Below, piece by piece: positions 47,850 through 55,516 of a stretch of 64,000 nucleotides of DNA. The notes under the pieces were generated by a model. The model was not told where the DNA came from and did not search any database. It saw only the letters and a program-made list of their open reading frames with translations. The stretch spans positions 151,417 to 215,416 of the forward strand of contig JAJEIQ010000054.1 of the NCBI GenBank assembly GCA_022827905.1, given 5' to 3'. The translations under genes were made by a program, and so were the position numbers. Within the stretch, counting starts at the first letter, position 1. Each line of letters opens with the position of its first letter. The stretch comes from Pseudomonadales bacterium (lineage in GTDB: Bacteria > Pseudomonadota > Gammaproteobacteria > Pseudomonadales > Azotimanducaceae).

Positions 47850-48260
47850 ATGGCGAACGCCGTTTCCCATTCGCACAGCAGCCCGCATCCGGCGGCTGCG
47901 TTCTGGCAAGTCCTCCGCGCCTTCACCGAGATCAATTGGCTGGTGGGGGCGGGCAACTACCAGGTTGGAGAGCACGAGGGACGCACGGCGCGCGTTCTGA
48001 GCATGGACACGCCCATCGTCGAATTCCTGCTCGGCTGTGACGATGAGCGCCGCGAACTCCGCTACGGCGTGGTCAAGAATCCCTTTGTGCCGGTGGACGG
48101 CTACCAAGCAACCGTCACCGTGGAGCCCAGCGACGGGGGCTGCCTCGTCCACTTCAGCGCCACGTTTGAGCTTGACGAGGTACCGCTCGAACAAGTCAGG
48201 GAGATGCTCACGGCCGCCTACCGGATGATGGCCGGCCGGATCGACGGCGAACTTGGGTAG
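47850..48260 (+). CDS. SRPBCC-fold protein
   Basis: This 136-residue protein has the pattern of the START/polyketide-cyclase-like fold: N-terminal helix then WLVGAGNYQVGEHEG, RRELRYGVVK, GCLVHFSATFEL and a long C-terminal helix. It could bind a hydrophobic pathway intermediate. It is divergent from the FAD monooxygenase and 28 bp before an SDR gene. Confidence 0.72.
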   Translation: MANAVSHSHSSPHPAAAFWQVLRAFTEINWLVGAGNYQVGEHEGRTARVLSMDTPIVEFLLGCDDERRELRYGVVKNPFVPVDGYQATVTVEPSDGGCLVHFSATFELDEVPLEQVREMLTAAYRMMAGRIDGELG

Positions 48261-48288
48261 CGTCGCCAAAACAACCAAGGATTCACCC

Positions 48289-49053
48289 ATGGGAACATAC
48301 GTCGTCACCGGCGCCGCCAGCGGCATCGGCCAAGCCATCAAGCGGGCGCTGGAGTCCGAGGGGCACCAAGCCATCGGCGTGGACCTGCGGGAGAGCGACA
48401 TTCGCGCTGACTTGGCGGATGGCGACCAACTGGCTGCGGCCGTCGCGGAAATTCAACGCCTTGCTCCGGACGGTCTTGATGGCTTGGTGCCCTGCGCCGG
48501 GGTCGGCGCGGAGAACCCCAACAAGGCGCTGATCCCGCGGGTCAACTACTTCGCAACGATCGATCTGGTGGAGGCGCTGATGCCCACGCTGGAGAAGCGC
48601 GGTGGCGCTGCGGTGCTGATCTGCTCCAACTCGGCCACCCTGATGCCCTATGAGGACGGCTACGTGCAAGCCTTGCTGGACGGTGAACGGGACAAGGCCA
48701 CTGGCTTCGCCGAGTCGATGGCCGGCTTCCAGCTCTATGGCGGCGCCAAGTTCGCCTTGGGGCGCTGGATGCGAGCCAGAAGCGCCGCCGCGGCCCAAGC
48801 CGGCGTGCGCCTCAACGCGCTGGCGCCCGGCTACACCGAGACGGCCATGACCGAAGCCGGCTTGCAGGATCCCCAAATCGGCCCCAGCATGCGGGAGTTC
48901 GTTAAGACCATTCCCATCGGCCAAAGCGCCCAGCCGGAGGATCAGGCCAACGCGGCGCTTTTCCTGCTCTCCCAGAGGGCCGCCCACATTGCCGGGGCGG
49001 TGCTGTTCGTTGATGGCGGCCACGACGCGATGTTTCGCCCGGACCGTTTCTGA
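48289..49053 (+). CDS. SDR resembling 3-alpha-hydroxysteroid dehydrogenase
   Basis: This 254-residue protein has VVTGAASGIGQAIKRAL for cofactor binding and YGGAKFALGRW with the catalytic Tyr and Lys. It carries a long insertion between the catalytic Ser (CSNSATLMP) and Tyr, plus a C-terminus FVDGGHDAMFRPDRF, as in the Comamonas 3-alpha-HSD/carbonyl reductase group. The start at 48289 avoids overlap with the preceding gene. Confidence 0.8.
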   Translation: MGTYVVTGAASGIGQAIKRALESEGHQAIGVDLRESDIRADLADGDQLAAAVAEIQRLAPDGLDGLVPCAGVGAENPNKALIPRVNYFATIDLVEALMPTLEKRGGAAVLICSNSATLMPYEDGYVQALLDGERDKATGFAESMAGFQLYGGAKFALGRWMRARSAAAAQAGVRLNALAPGYTETAMTEAGLQDPQIGPSMREFVKTIPIGQSAQPEDQANAALFLLSQRAAHIAGAVLFVDGGHDAMFRPDRF

Positions 49054-49084
49054 TCGGAAACCCAATAGCAAAGGAAGTTGATCC

Positions 49085-49393
49085 ATGAAAACCTCACATC
49101 GGCTCAAGTTGGCAACCGCGGCGCTCGGCTTCTCCTACGGCTGCGCCACCCTGCCGCCTGACGCAAGCGTCGCTTTCATGGACGGCGACCTGCCCGTTTC
49201 CGGCTGGTTGGAAGACTCTTATGTTGGAGTGCGGAACCAGACGGCAAAGCTCATTAATGGGGGAGCATCGGCCGGCCGGTTTACGTGCCGCCCGTGCTAC
49301 TACAGTAGAGTCGAACAGGATCCGCTGGCACAAAGGCTGACGGCGCACTGGCTTTGGACCCAGTGCGCATTGATGATTTTTCCGTTCGATTGA
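49085..49393 (+). CDS. Hypothetical exported small protein
   Basis: This 102-residue protein begins MKTSHRLKLATAALGFSYGCATLPPD, a possible signal peptide with a poor lipobox (SYGC). AAAGGAAG stands before the ATG as a ribosome site. Three more Cys residues lie near the middle and end. No family recognised; it may belong to the preceding operon or to the next region. Confidence 0.5.
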   Translation: MKTSHRLKLATAALGFSYGCATLPPDASVAFMDGDLPVSGWLEDSYVGVRNQTAKLINGGASAGRFTCRPCYYSRVEQDPLAQRLTAHWLWTQCALMIFPFD

Positions 49394-49421
49394 CTTAGAC
49401 TACCCATATCAAAATGCTAAT
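49390..49421 (+). promoter_or_regulatory. Possible promoter/operator of the S24 repressor gene
   Basis: TTGACT at 49390-49395 resembles a -35 element. An AT-rich stretch with ATATCAAAATGCTAAT follows before the ATG at 49437. The -10 match is weak; autoregulation by the repressor is inferred from family habit. Confidence 0.3.
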
Positions 49422-49436
49422 CGATCTGGCCAAGCC

Positions 49437-50159
49437 ATGCGTCCACGCGCCGTGCACCGGCACCGAAACCTCGAGAGGCTCATTAAGGAGGCCGGCTCGG
49501 TCAGCCGGCTTGCGCGCCTAGCGGGCACCAACGGTTCGTACCTGAGCCAGGTGCGCAATCGCACGCCCACGCCGGCTGGCCGGCCGCGCGGCATCGGTGA
49601 CCGCCTTGCCTCCATGCTGGAGGCGGGCATGGGCAAGCCCTCCGGGTGGCTGGATGAGCCCCATGTGGATGGCGCAGCGGCGCAATCCGGCAGCGCCTTG
49701 CCGCCGGAGGAGGGCGCCCACGCCCCGCCGCGGCCATCGCCCCATGGCGGCGGACTGGTCCATGACCAGGGCAGGCTCTGCCCGCTGGTCTCCTGGGTCC
49801 AGGCTGGCGACTGGTCGGAAGTGGCGGACTTGGGTTCAGCGGAGGACCTGGACCTGCACATCTGCCCGGTGTCCTGCGGCTCCAACACCTTTGCGCTTAA
49901 GGTGAAGGGCGAGAGCATGGCGCCCGAATTCCGCGAGGAGGACGTCATCTTCGTTGATCCCGAGCGGTCGCCCGACCCCAACAGCTACGTCGTGGTCTGC
50001 ACCGAGGCCACGGGCGAGGCCACTTTCAAGAAGCTGATCGAGGAAGGCGGGCGGCGTTACCTGCGCGCCGTCAACCCGGCGTGGCCCAACCCCATCGTGG
50101 AAGCCCGACCGGATGCGCGGATTTGCGGGGTGGTGGTTTACAAGGGACGTCAGTTCTGA
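49437..50159 (+). CDS. S24-family phage-type repressor
   Basis: This 240-residue protein has an N-terminal helix-turn-helix region (residues 10-45: SVSRLARLAGTNGSYLSQVRNR) and a C-terminal LexA/CI-like peptidase domain. VKGESMAPEF carries the catalytic Ser and ATFKKLI the catalytic Lys. The Ala-Gly pair in SWVQAGDW is a likely self-cleavage site. Such proteins repress phages or integrative elements until DNA damage. No phage structural genes are nearby. Confidence 0.85.
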   Translation: MRPRAVHRHRNLERLIKEAGSVSRLARLAGTNGSYLSQVRNRTPTPAGRPRGIGDRLASMLEAGMGKPSGWLDEPHVDGAAAQSGSALPPEEGAHAPPRPSPHGGGLVHDQGRLCPLVSWVQAGDWSEVADLGSAEDLDLHICPVSCGSNTFALKVKGESMAPEFREEDVIFVDPERSPDPNSYVVVCTEATGEATFKKLIEEGGRRYLRAVNPAWPNPIVEARPDARICGVVVYKGRQF

Positions 50160-50179
50160 ACGGCGGTTGATGTTCCCGG

Positions 50180-50767
50180 TCAGCGGGGCGCGGTGCCCGC
50201 CTTGGCCGCGGCCTGCCGCTCCTGCGCCCAGCGCTGGGTGTAGGCCCAGAGGCTCCGCATCGGAACGCCATGCTGGCGATGCACCCGCAAGTACTGGTCA
50301 GGTTCCAGCGGCCGCTGGGGGTTGTCGCTCAGGGAGTCGCCCACCGCCCGCCACAGCCGGTGCTCCGTTTGCTCGTCGAGCGACGCGGGCCTTCCCGCAC
50401 CCGTCGTCACGCCGGCCAAGCACCTTGTGCGGCTGTAGTCCCGTTCCTTCATGCCGAAAAGCGCCTGCATCATCAGCCTTGGCGAATCGGCTTCGATAAG
50501 CGCCAGCCGCAGCTCTTGGGCCTGCCGCGCCCTGACCAGACGTCCCATCAGAATACGGAACCTTTGCGGGTCGAGCCGAACCTCGAAGCAGTGGGTGCGC
50601 ACCGTCTCCAGATTCGCGAGTTCATCCAGCGTCAACGCCCCGATTTCGCGAACTTGCGCGGGGTCGAGCCGCAGTTCCCGCAAGGCGTCCTCGTCGCCGT
50701 TCGCGATGCACAGGGCAGCGTAGCGCAGCACCGCGGCGGTCAATTCCACCAGCCCGTTTCGGCTCAT
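50180..50767 (-). CDS. DUF2857-like protein of integrative elements
   Basis: This 195-residue protein has LRYAALCIANGDEDALRELRLDPAQVREIGALTLDEL, then MMQALFGMKERDYSRTR, resembling DUF2857 proteins of integrative conjugative elements, which themselves look FlhC-like. It converges on the S24 gene 20 bp apart. The ATG overlaps the stop of a 44-codon ORF as ATGA. Function unknown; family assignment is from memory of the pattern. Confidence 0.55.
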   Translation of the reverse strand: MSRNGLVELTAAVLRYAALCIANGDEDALRELRLDPAQVREIGALTLDELANLETVRTHCFEVRLDPQRFRILMGRLVRARQAQELRLALIEADSPRLMMQALFGMKERDYSRTRCLAGVTTGAGRPASLDEQTEHRLWRAVGDSLSDNPQRPLEPDQYLRVHRQHGVPMRSLWAYTQRWAQERQAAAKAGTAPR

Positions 50768-50898
50768 GGGCCTGCCATTCCGAGCCGGAGGCCCCGCATC
50801 GGCAGCATCACGCGGGTTCGGGCGCCGCGGTTGCCGCCGCGCTCGGCCGCTTTGGCAAGTTCGGGCTTGCCGGTTTTTCTTGGTAGGTTGGTCATCAT
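50764..50898 (-). CDS. 44-residue basic ORF coupled to the DUF2857-like gene
   Basis: It reads MMTNLPRKTGKPELAKAAERG and ends MRGLRLGMAGP, with TGA overlapping the next ATG by 4 bp. It is Lys/Arg-rich and may bind nucleic acid. The AT-rich stretch upstream could hold its promoter. No family known. Confidence 0.4.
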   Translation of the reverse strand: MMTNLPRKTGKPELAKAAERGGNRGARTRVMLPMRGLRLGMAGP

Positions 50899-50908
50899 GG
50901 GTAGGAAT

Positions 50909-50975
50909 CTAGAACGTTAAATAGCATATTACAACATTTTATCCCTGCCGAATTGTTATTAATTTGATAAATTTC
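50909..50975. promoter_or_regulatory. AT-rich intergenic island
   Basis: A 60-70 bp segment rich in A and T (with AAATAGCATATTACAACATTTT) interrupts GC-rich DNA upstream of the 44-residue ORF. It overlaps the 3' end of the opposite lipoprotein gene only slightly. It probably holds a promoter read leftward and may be an operator of the nearby repressor. Confidence 0.35.
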
Positions 50976-51372
50976 CGTCAGTGGCGACCACCACGGTTAC
51001 CTCCGCCCGCATCGGACGCAAATGGCACGCCTCGATGCCGAATGCCTCAATGCAGTAGGTGAGCGAGTAGGCGTAGGAGCCGTCCGGCTTGCCGGTGATG
51101 GCGTGGGAGAGGCTAAAGCCCTCAAAGGCGAGCTTGCCGTCCTCGAACAGGCGGTACTTGGTTGCGCCCGTCACTTGGGGCCAAGCCACCGTATAGGCGC
51201 CATCGGTGGAGGGGTTGGGGTGCGCCATCAGCGCACTGACGCCAGCGGGCATCATCATCGGCGCCGCGCAGCCCAGCAGGCCCAGCGCAAGCAGCCCGGC
51301 CCAAGCCATGCGCCGCCACCAACTCGCCGCCGTTGACCGGCCATTCGCCACTTTGCGGAGGAAACTGTTCAT
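50959..51372 (-). CDS. Lipoprotein with FN3-like domain
   Basis: This 137-residue protein begins MNSFLRKVANGRSTAASWWRR, followed by MAWAGLLALGLLGCAA with a good lipobox (LLGC). The mature part has HPNPSTDGAYTVAWPQVTGATKYRLFEDGKLAFEG, which resembles a fibronectin type III strand pattern. The start at 51372 is chosen for the signal peptide. Related FN3-like domains occur in RHS-type surface proteins, but the link here is speculative. Confidence 0.55.
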   Translation of the reverse strand: MNSFLRKVANGRSTAASWWRRMAWAGLLALGLLGCAAPMMMPAGVSALMAHPNPSTDGAYTVAWPQVTGATKYRLFEDGKLAFEGFSLSHAITGKPDGSYAYSLTYCIEAFGIEACHLRPMRAEVTVVVATDGNLSN

Positions 51373-51540
51373 GGAGCCGATTGTGGGCAGGCGCAACGAA
51401 CGCCGCCAGCGAAAACCGCCGCAAGCTGTGCCGGGGTTTTCCGTTGACAAAAGCCAGCCCGATCAGCGGGGCTTTGCTTCGTTCCCGGCCTCGGATAAAT
51501 AGGCAATGGCGGGAGCGGTGGCGATGACCGCTGAGTTGTG

Positions 51541-51699
51541 CTTGACGACCTGGCGCGCCTCGGCAATCGTCTGGAGGCGCTGAAGGGCCGGCACAGGGGG
51601 CATTGGAGCATTCGCATCAACCACCAGTGACGGATCTGCTTCAAGTGACCCGACGGCAGTTCCGGCCCGACCGAAGTTGAAATCGTCGACTACCATTGA
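51541..51699 (+). pseudogene. HigB toxin pseudogene
   Basis: In one frame the translation reads LDDLARLGNRLEALKG, then HWSIRINHQ-stop-RICFK-stop-PDG, and ends PTEVEIVDYH-stop. This matches the C-terminal 50 residues of HigB (normally LEALKGDRxGQxSIRINDQWRICFxW...VEIVDYH). Both internal stops are TGA at positions where the family has Trp (TGG), and no start or 5' half is recognisable. The end lies 13 bp before higA, exactly as in intact higBA operons. Confidence 0.82.
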
Positions 51700-51712
51700 G
51701 AGGAGACTTGAC

Positions 51713-52018
51713 ATGCGCGAACCCATCCATCCCGGTGAGACGTTACGCGAAGACCTCGACGCGCTCGGCATGAGCGCTGCGGAGTTGGCGCGGAGAATCG
51801 AAGTGCCGGTGAACCGTGTCACGGAGATTCTCAACGGCCGACGGTCCGTCACCGGCGACACCGCCCTGCGGCTTGGGCGCTTCTTCGGCACCTCGGGGGA
51901 GTTTTGGCTCAACCTCCAGAAGCTCTACGAGCTGCGGCGTGCGGAGCGGAAGAACGGGGCGAAGATCGCCCAGCTGCCGACGCTGGATGCCGGGACGGAT
52001 CTGCACGCGTCCGGTTGA
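51713..52018 (+). CDS. higA: HigA family antitoxin
   Basis: This 101-residue protein begins MREPIHPGETLREDLDALGMSAAELARRI, with the XRE-type helix-turn-helix in MSAAELARRIEVPVNRVTEILNGRRSVTGDTALRLGRFFGTS. It is a typical HigA, with GAGAGGAG as ribosome site. Its toxin HigB is a pseudogene, so HigA is an orphan that may still repress its own promoter. Confidence 0.9.
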   Translation: MREPIHPGETLREDLDALGMSAAELARRIEVPVNRVTEILNGRRSVTGDTALRLGRFFGTSGEFWLNLQKLYELRRAERKNGAKIAQLPTLDAGTDLHASG

Positions 52019-52389
52019 GCGCCGACGCTCAGCGGCCGATGATTCAAGTACCGGCTTCGTCCCGCCCACGTATTCGGAAAAGCCAGCTGGCGGCTGCCCC
52101 CGCTATTGATGATCAGCCCATGCACGTAGCTGTTCGAATTGTAGCCGTCCGCCTGACCAGGGAACGGATGATAGTCCGAGCACTTGCAGTAGCTCGAGTC
52201 CACGGACTTGATCTTCTGGTAGTACGACCCCACCGTTTGTCCCTCGGGCGGCTCTAATTCTTTCTTTCCCGCCCGCGGCGGTTCGGCAAGAGCCTGTTTC
52301 TCGATACGCTCAAGGAGTTGTTCGAGGGCAGCAAGGACCTGTTTCGGGGCCTCTCCGTCCACGGCCGTTGGGACTGGTCGGCGCACCAT
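51925..52389 (-). CDS. Possible gene fragment with YNSNSY motif
   Basis: The frame holds AALEQLLERIEKQALAEPP, then GSYYQKIKSVDSSYC and DYHPFPGQADGYNSNSYVHGL. YNSNSYV-G is seen in domains found on the ends of RHS-like and other secreted proteins. The last 30 or so residues look random and overlap higA in antisense, so only about 52030-52389 is meaningful. It could be a displaced toxin tip. The 52019-52417 stretch holds nothing else recognisable. Confidence 0.35.
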   Translation of the reverse strand: MVRRPVPTAVDGEAPKQVLAALEQLLERIEKQALAEPPRAGKKELEPPEGQTVGSYYQKIKSVDSSYCKCSDYHPFPGQADGYNSNSYVHGLIINSGGSRQLAFPNTWAGRSRYLNHRPLSVGAQPDACRSVPASSVGSWAIFAPFFRSARRSS

Positions 52390-52417
52390 CCGGTGGTGTC
52401 CCGACTGGTTCGGACTT

Positions 52418-52651
52418 TCAGGGGGGCGACTCGATTTGGATGTCGCCAGCGAAGGGCTCGAAGTTGCGGCGATTCCAAGTGAGGATGGCGGATGCCCCTG
52501 CCTTGAACGCCGCAGCGGCGATCAGGGCGTCATACATCTGCCCGCCTCGCACACCGCGCCGCTGGAACTCCGTGTGCGTCCGGGCGTGATGTTCGTGCCA
52601 GCCGCAGGCCGACGCGATCAAGCTGTTCGTATCGCAAAGATAGGGGGTCAC
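52418..52651 (-). pseudogene. PIN-domain toxin (VapC type) with internal deletion
   Basis: The 77-residue frame begins MTPYLCDTNSLIASACGWHEHHARTHTE, the normal PIN N-terminus with the first Asp, and then passes at residues 30-34 into VRGGQMYDALIAAAAFKAG and AILTWNRRNFEP, the normal C-terminus. About 60 residues of the middle, including the conserved Glu, are missing. The frame is intact, so a product may be made, but an active nuclease is unlikely. The start overlaps the antitoxin stop by 4 bp. Confidence 0.75.
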
Positions 52652-52920
52652 TCCGGAAGTCGGCTCGCTGCGCTTTCAGAACGCGTTTGGGCCAAGGTCC
52701 GCTCCACGTCTGCGGTGGTCAGGGCTTCGCCTTCCGTTTCCGTAACGGCGATCAGCGAGGTGCCGGAACGCCTGAACGTGACCTCCGCCGGAACCGGTTC
52801 GATCTCCACGCAGCTGTCAAGCACACGAAATCGCACCCGAGTCCCAGGGTGCAGTTGTGCCGCCTCGCGGACTGGCTTGGGCACGACGAGACGCCCGGCG
52901 CGGTCAATGGTTGCATCCAT
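52648..52920 (-). CDS. AbrB/SpoVT-type antitoxin
   Basis: This protein of about 90 residues begins MDATIDRAGRLVVPKPVREAAQLHPGTRV, the swapped-hairpin AbrB DNA-binding fold. An ATG eight codons upstream (52944, MKKGKTAP) overlaps the stop of the truncated RHS gene as ATGA. The C-terminal tail (EGEALTTADVERTLAQTR) would bind the PIN toxin encoded next, which is deleted internally. Confidence 0.82.
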   Translation of the reverse strand: MDATIDRAGRLVVPKPVREAAQLHPGTRVRFRVLDSCVEIEPVPAEVTFRRSGTSLIAVTETEGEALTTADVERTLAQTRSESAASRLPE

Positions 52921-52940
52921 GGGAGCCGTTTTACCTTTCT

Positions 52941-54674
52941 TCATGCCATTTGATCAAGGCTGTGGGTGTAGTCGTGTTGTGTGTGTTGAGAACAAACAGT
53001 GACGTCCGGCATTGACGCTGTGTCGGGGCCTTGGGCGTGCCCAGCCGCCCTCTCCTCGGCCTGCTCCTGGTTGAACGCTTGGCTGAACGCCGCCCCGGTT
53101 AGGGCTCTGTTGGCGAACTTGCCGCCGACGCCGTTGGCGGCGAACAGGCCCGTTCCCGTCCACAGGCCCGCACCCGGCAGCCAGACGGAGATGGCGATGC
53201 TGGCCAAGGGCCGGATCAGCCCCTTGAGGAAGTGGCCGGACGGGTCCGTGTGCGCCAAGGGGTTGTTGAGGGCGTAGCTGTAGCGGTTGTGGCTCTGGAG
53301 GTTGGCGGGGAACTGCACGAACGGGTCGGCCCGCAGGAAGCGGCCCAGCGCGGGGTCGTATATCCTGCCGTTCATGTGGACGGCGCCGACGGCATCGAGC
53401 ATCTCGTGGCCGGTGAAGCCGCGGGTGGTGGCGCAGCCGTCGAAGGCGGCGGCCGCCGCCCCGGCGAGGCCGGTCCAGTCGCCGGGGTCCCGGCGGGCGC
53501 CCCAGGCGGCGAAGCTCATGGGCTGGACCAGGGCGCCTTGGGCGTTGGCCAGCCCGTCCACGCTGCCGAGGTGGTCGCGCAGCACGTAGCGCACGGCGTC
53601 GGCCTCGCAGCTGCCGACCGCGGGGCCCTCGACCTCGATGGCCGTCCCGCCGATGCGGCGGCGCACCGTCACGGTCCCGTCGGGATAGGTGATCTTCTCG
53701 ACGCCGCCCAAGTACAGGGTGGTGGTCGGATTGCCGCCGCCGTCGGTGTCCACGCGCTTGAACCGGGCGCGGTCGGGGCCGTGGGCGAACGCCGACGTGC
53801 GGCTGCCCTTGGCGATGGAGGTGGCCTTGCCGAACGCGGCGTAGGCGATGGTCCGCCCGTCGCTGGACGAGACGTTGCTGCCGTTGGCGTCGTAGGCGTA
53901 GTCCACCCTGGCGGGGTTGTCGCCCTCCGGCGTCACCGAGGCGACGGCGTGGGGGCGTCCCGTGCCGCCGGAGTCGGCGCCGTAGGCGTAGGTTCCGACG
54001 CCGGTCCGGGAGCGGATGTTGCCGTAGCCGTCGTAGGCCACCGACATGGCCGGCCCGGACCCGACCCTGTGCGACTCCAGCCGGTTCAGCTTGTCGTAGC
54101 CGAACGCCCCGGCCAGGGCCGACGCGCCCTCGCCGCTGGTGCGGCTCTTCAGGTTGCCCAGGGCGTCCCACCGGTAGGCGAGGTCCTGCAGGCCGTTGGC
54201 GGAGGACTTGCCCGCCTCGATGCCCAGCAGCCGCCCGGTGCGCCCGTCGAACGCGCGGGTCCGCTTGACGCCGTTGCCGAGCGTCTCGGCGGTCACGTTG
54301 CCGCGGGCGTCCATGGCGGTGACGGTGCGGTAGGTGGCGTTGGGGGTGAACTTCCCTTGGCCGTCCCAGGTCCCGGCCGCATCCTGGAGCCGCTCCATGT
54401 GCCCGTGGGCGTTGTAGGCGTAACGGACGCCGTTGAAGTCGAACCTGGCCTCGGTGCGGCTGGCGTCAAAGAACTGGAACGGGCGGTCGAACTGGTCGTA
54501 GGTGGCCTTCTCGTGGTGCGTGTCCGTGCCGGTCCCCGGCACGGTTTCCGCCGTGGAGGGGTAGCCCAGCGCCTCGTGCGACTGGGTCCGCTTGTAGCCG
54601 GACCTGTCGTCGCGAACCTCGGTGACTTGGCCCAATCCGGTGCCGGCGTCGTAGGTCCACGAGGCGTCGCCTTC
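52941..54674 (-). pseudogene. Truncated RHS core without toxin tip
   Basis: About 578 residues match the C-terminal part of the two other RHS proteins, from EGDASWTYDAGTGLGQVTE to HTDPSGHF and GGKFANRALTG. No ATG opens the frame, and the N-terminal half is missing; the frame is open up to 54773 without a convincing start. After the core about 170 residues of the hydrophobic pre-toxin region are lost (FAANGVGGKFAN). The end AFNQEQAEERAAGHAQGPDTASMP is that of the M15-tipped copy, but the tip is replaced by 21 unrelated residues. It looks like a displaced cassette. Confidence 0.8.
53131..53436. repeat. RHS core repeat, copy 1
   Basis: A nearly identical DNA segment to 56975-57280, encoding TTRGFTGHEMLDAVGAVHMN to FAANG. 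It is a ready substrate for homologous recombination between the RHS genes. Confidence 0.85.
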
Positions 54675-54756
54675 ATGTGCCGGGAGGTGGCCTAGGATGT
54701 CTGCCGCCTCGGTCCGGCGGTAAGGACGGGATCCAATCGCACCTAACGATCTACGG

Positions 54757-55350
54757 CTAGTCCTTTCGTCTGGCTATGTAAAGCCGAGTGATTCCCCCAT
54801 ACCAAAGATCCTCACCCACGATCTCGAACACCTTCAAAGGCCACTGCCGATGTATGTCCTCTGGTGGATACACCCGGAGCACATCGATAACCTCTCTATC
54901 CACCCCATATCCACCCTCGTTGCTCCACCGATAGCTAGGAATGTGGCCCTCAACAAATGTTCGGTAGCACGATACTACATAGACTGGGTTGACAACTACA
55001 CCATCTGCCCCGCGGAAACGAGCGGGATCAATAGATACCTCAATACCTGCATAGGAACCAGTCAGCAGGTGGGATTGGGGTGCATTTGTGCGCTCGTAGT
55101 TGCGATACGTTTCTTCTACAGACACTCCCCACAGCTCAGATGGCGGCATGCGCGGCTCGTCATACACATAGGTCCCGTAAACTTCTTCCAGTGCCTTCTT
55201 TTCACAGTTGGTAATGGAATCCTCAATGGGTTCGGCGAAGCAATTCGTTCCCAACAGTAGGGCGATGGCAGCGCTAGAAATTGCATGACAAACACCCTTG
55301 GCTGCCGCATTTGCCGTGATCGACTTATTCCCTTCGCGTAAGTGTTCCAT
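54757..55350 (-). CDS. Putative second immunity protein, paralog of the lysozyme-tip immunity
   Basis: This protein of about 197 residues begins MEHLREGNKSITANAAAKG, followed by the hydrophobic export segment AISSAAIALLLGTNCFAEP. Its mature part matches the neighbouring 55517-56089 protein along its length: NCEKKALEEVYGTYVYDE, GIEVSIDPARF, VVNPVYVVSCY, REVIDVLRVYP and VFEIVGEDLWYGG. It has no cysteine lipobox. Base composition is lower in G+C than the RHS core. It may be a spare immunity gene for a related lysozyme tip. Confidence 0.65.
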   Translation of the reverse strand: MEHLREGNKSITANAAAKGVCHAISSAAIALLLGTNCFAEPIEDSITNCEKKALEEVYGTYVYDEPRMPPSELWGVSVEETYRNYERTNAPQSHLLTGSYAGIEVSIDPARFRGADGVVVNPVYVVSCYRTFVEGHIPSYRWSNEGGYGVDREVIDVLRVYPPEDIHRQWPLKVFEIVGEDLWYGGITRLYIARRKD

Positions 55351-55516
55351 CGCGCGTTTCTCCTTCTGATCAAACCATCGGGCCAAGCCAGCGCAACTGC
55401 CGTGGCGCAAGCGTTCGCCCATCCCGGGGCATTTCTGTCTCGACGCTGCGTATGGCATCCAGCAGCACGACTTCCCGGTGTGCTAGGCTGGGAACAAGCC
55501 CTGCGGCCATGAGTGG

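Noticed and set aside
51541..51699. TGA read as Trp in this organism
   Set aside because: The HigB remnant has TGA at Trp positions, but the nuclease, mnmG, RHS and many other genes here end at TGA and use TGG for Trp. Simple pseudogene decay explains it.
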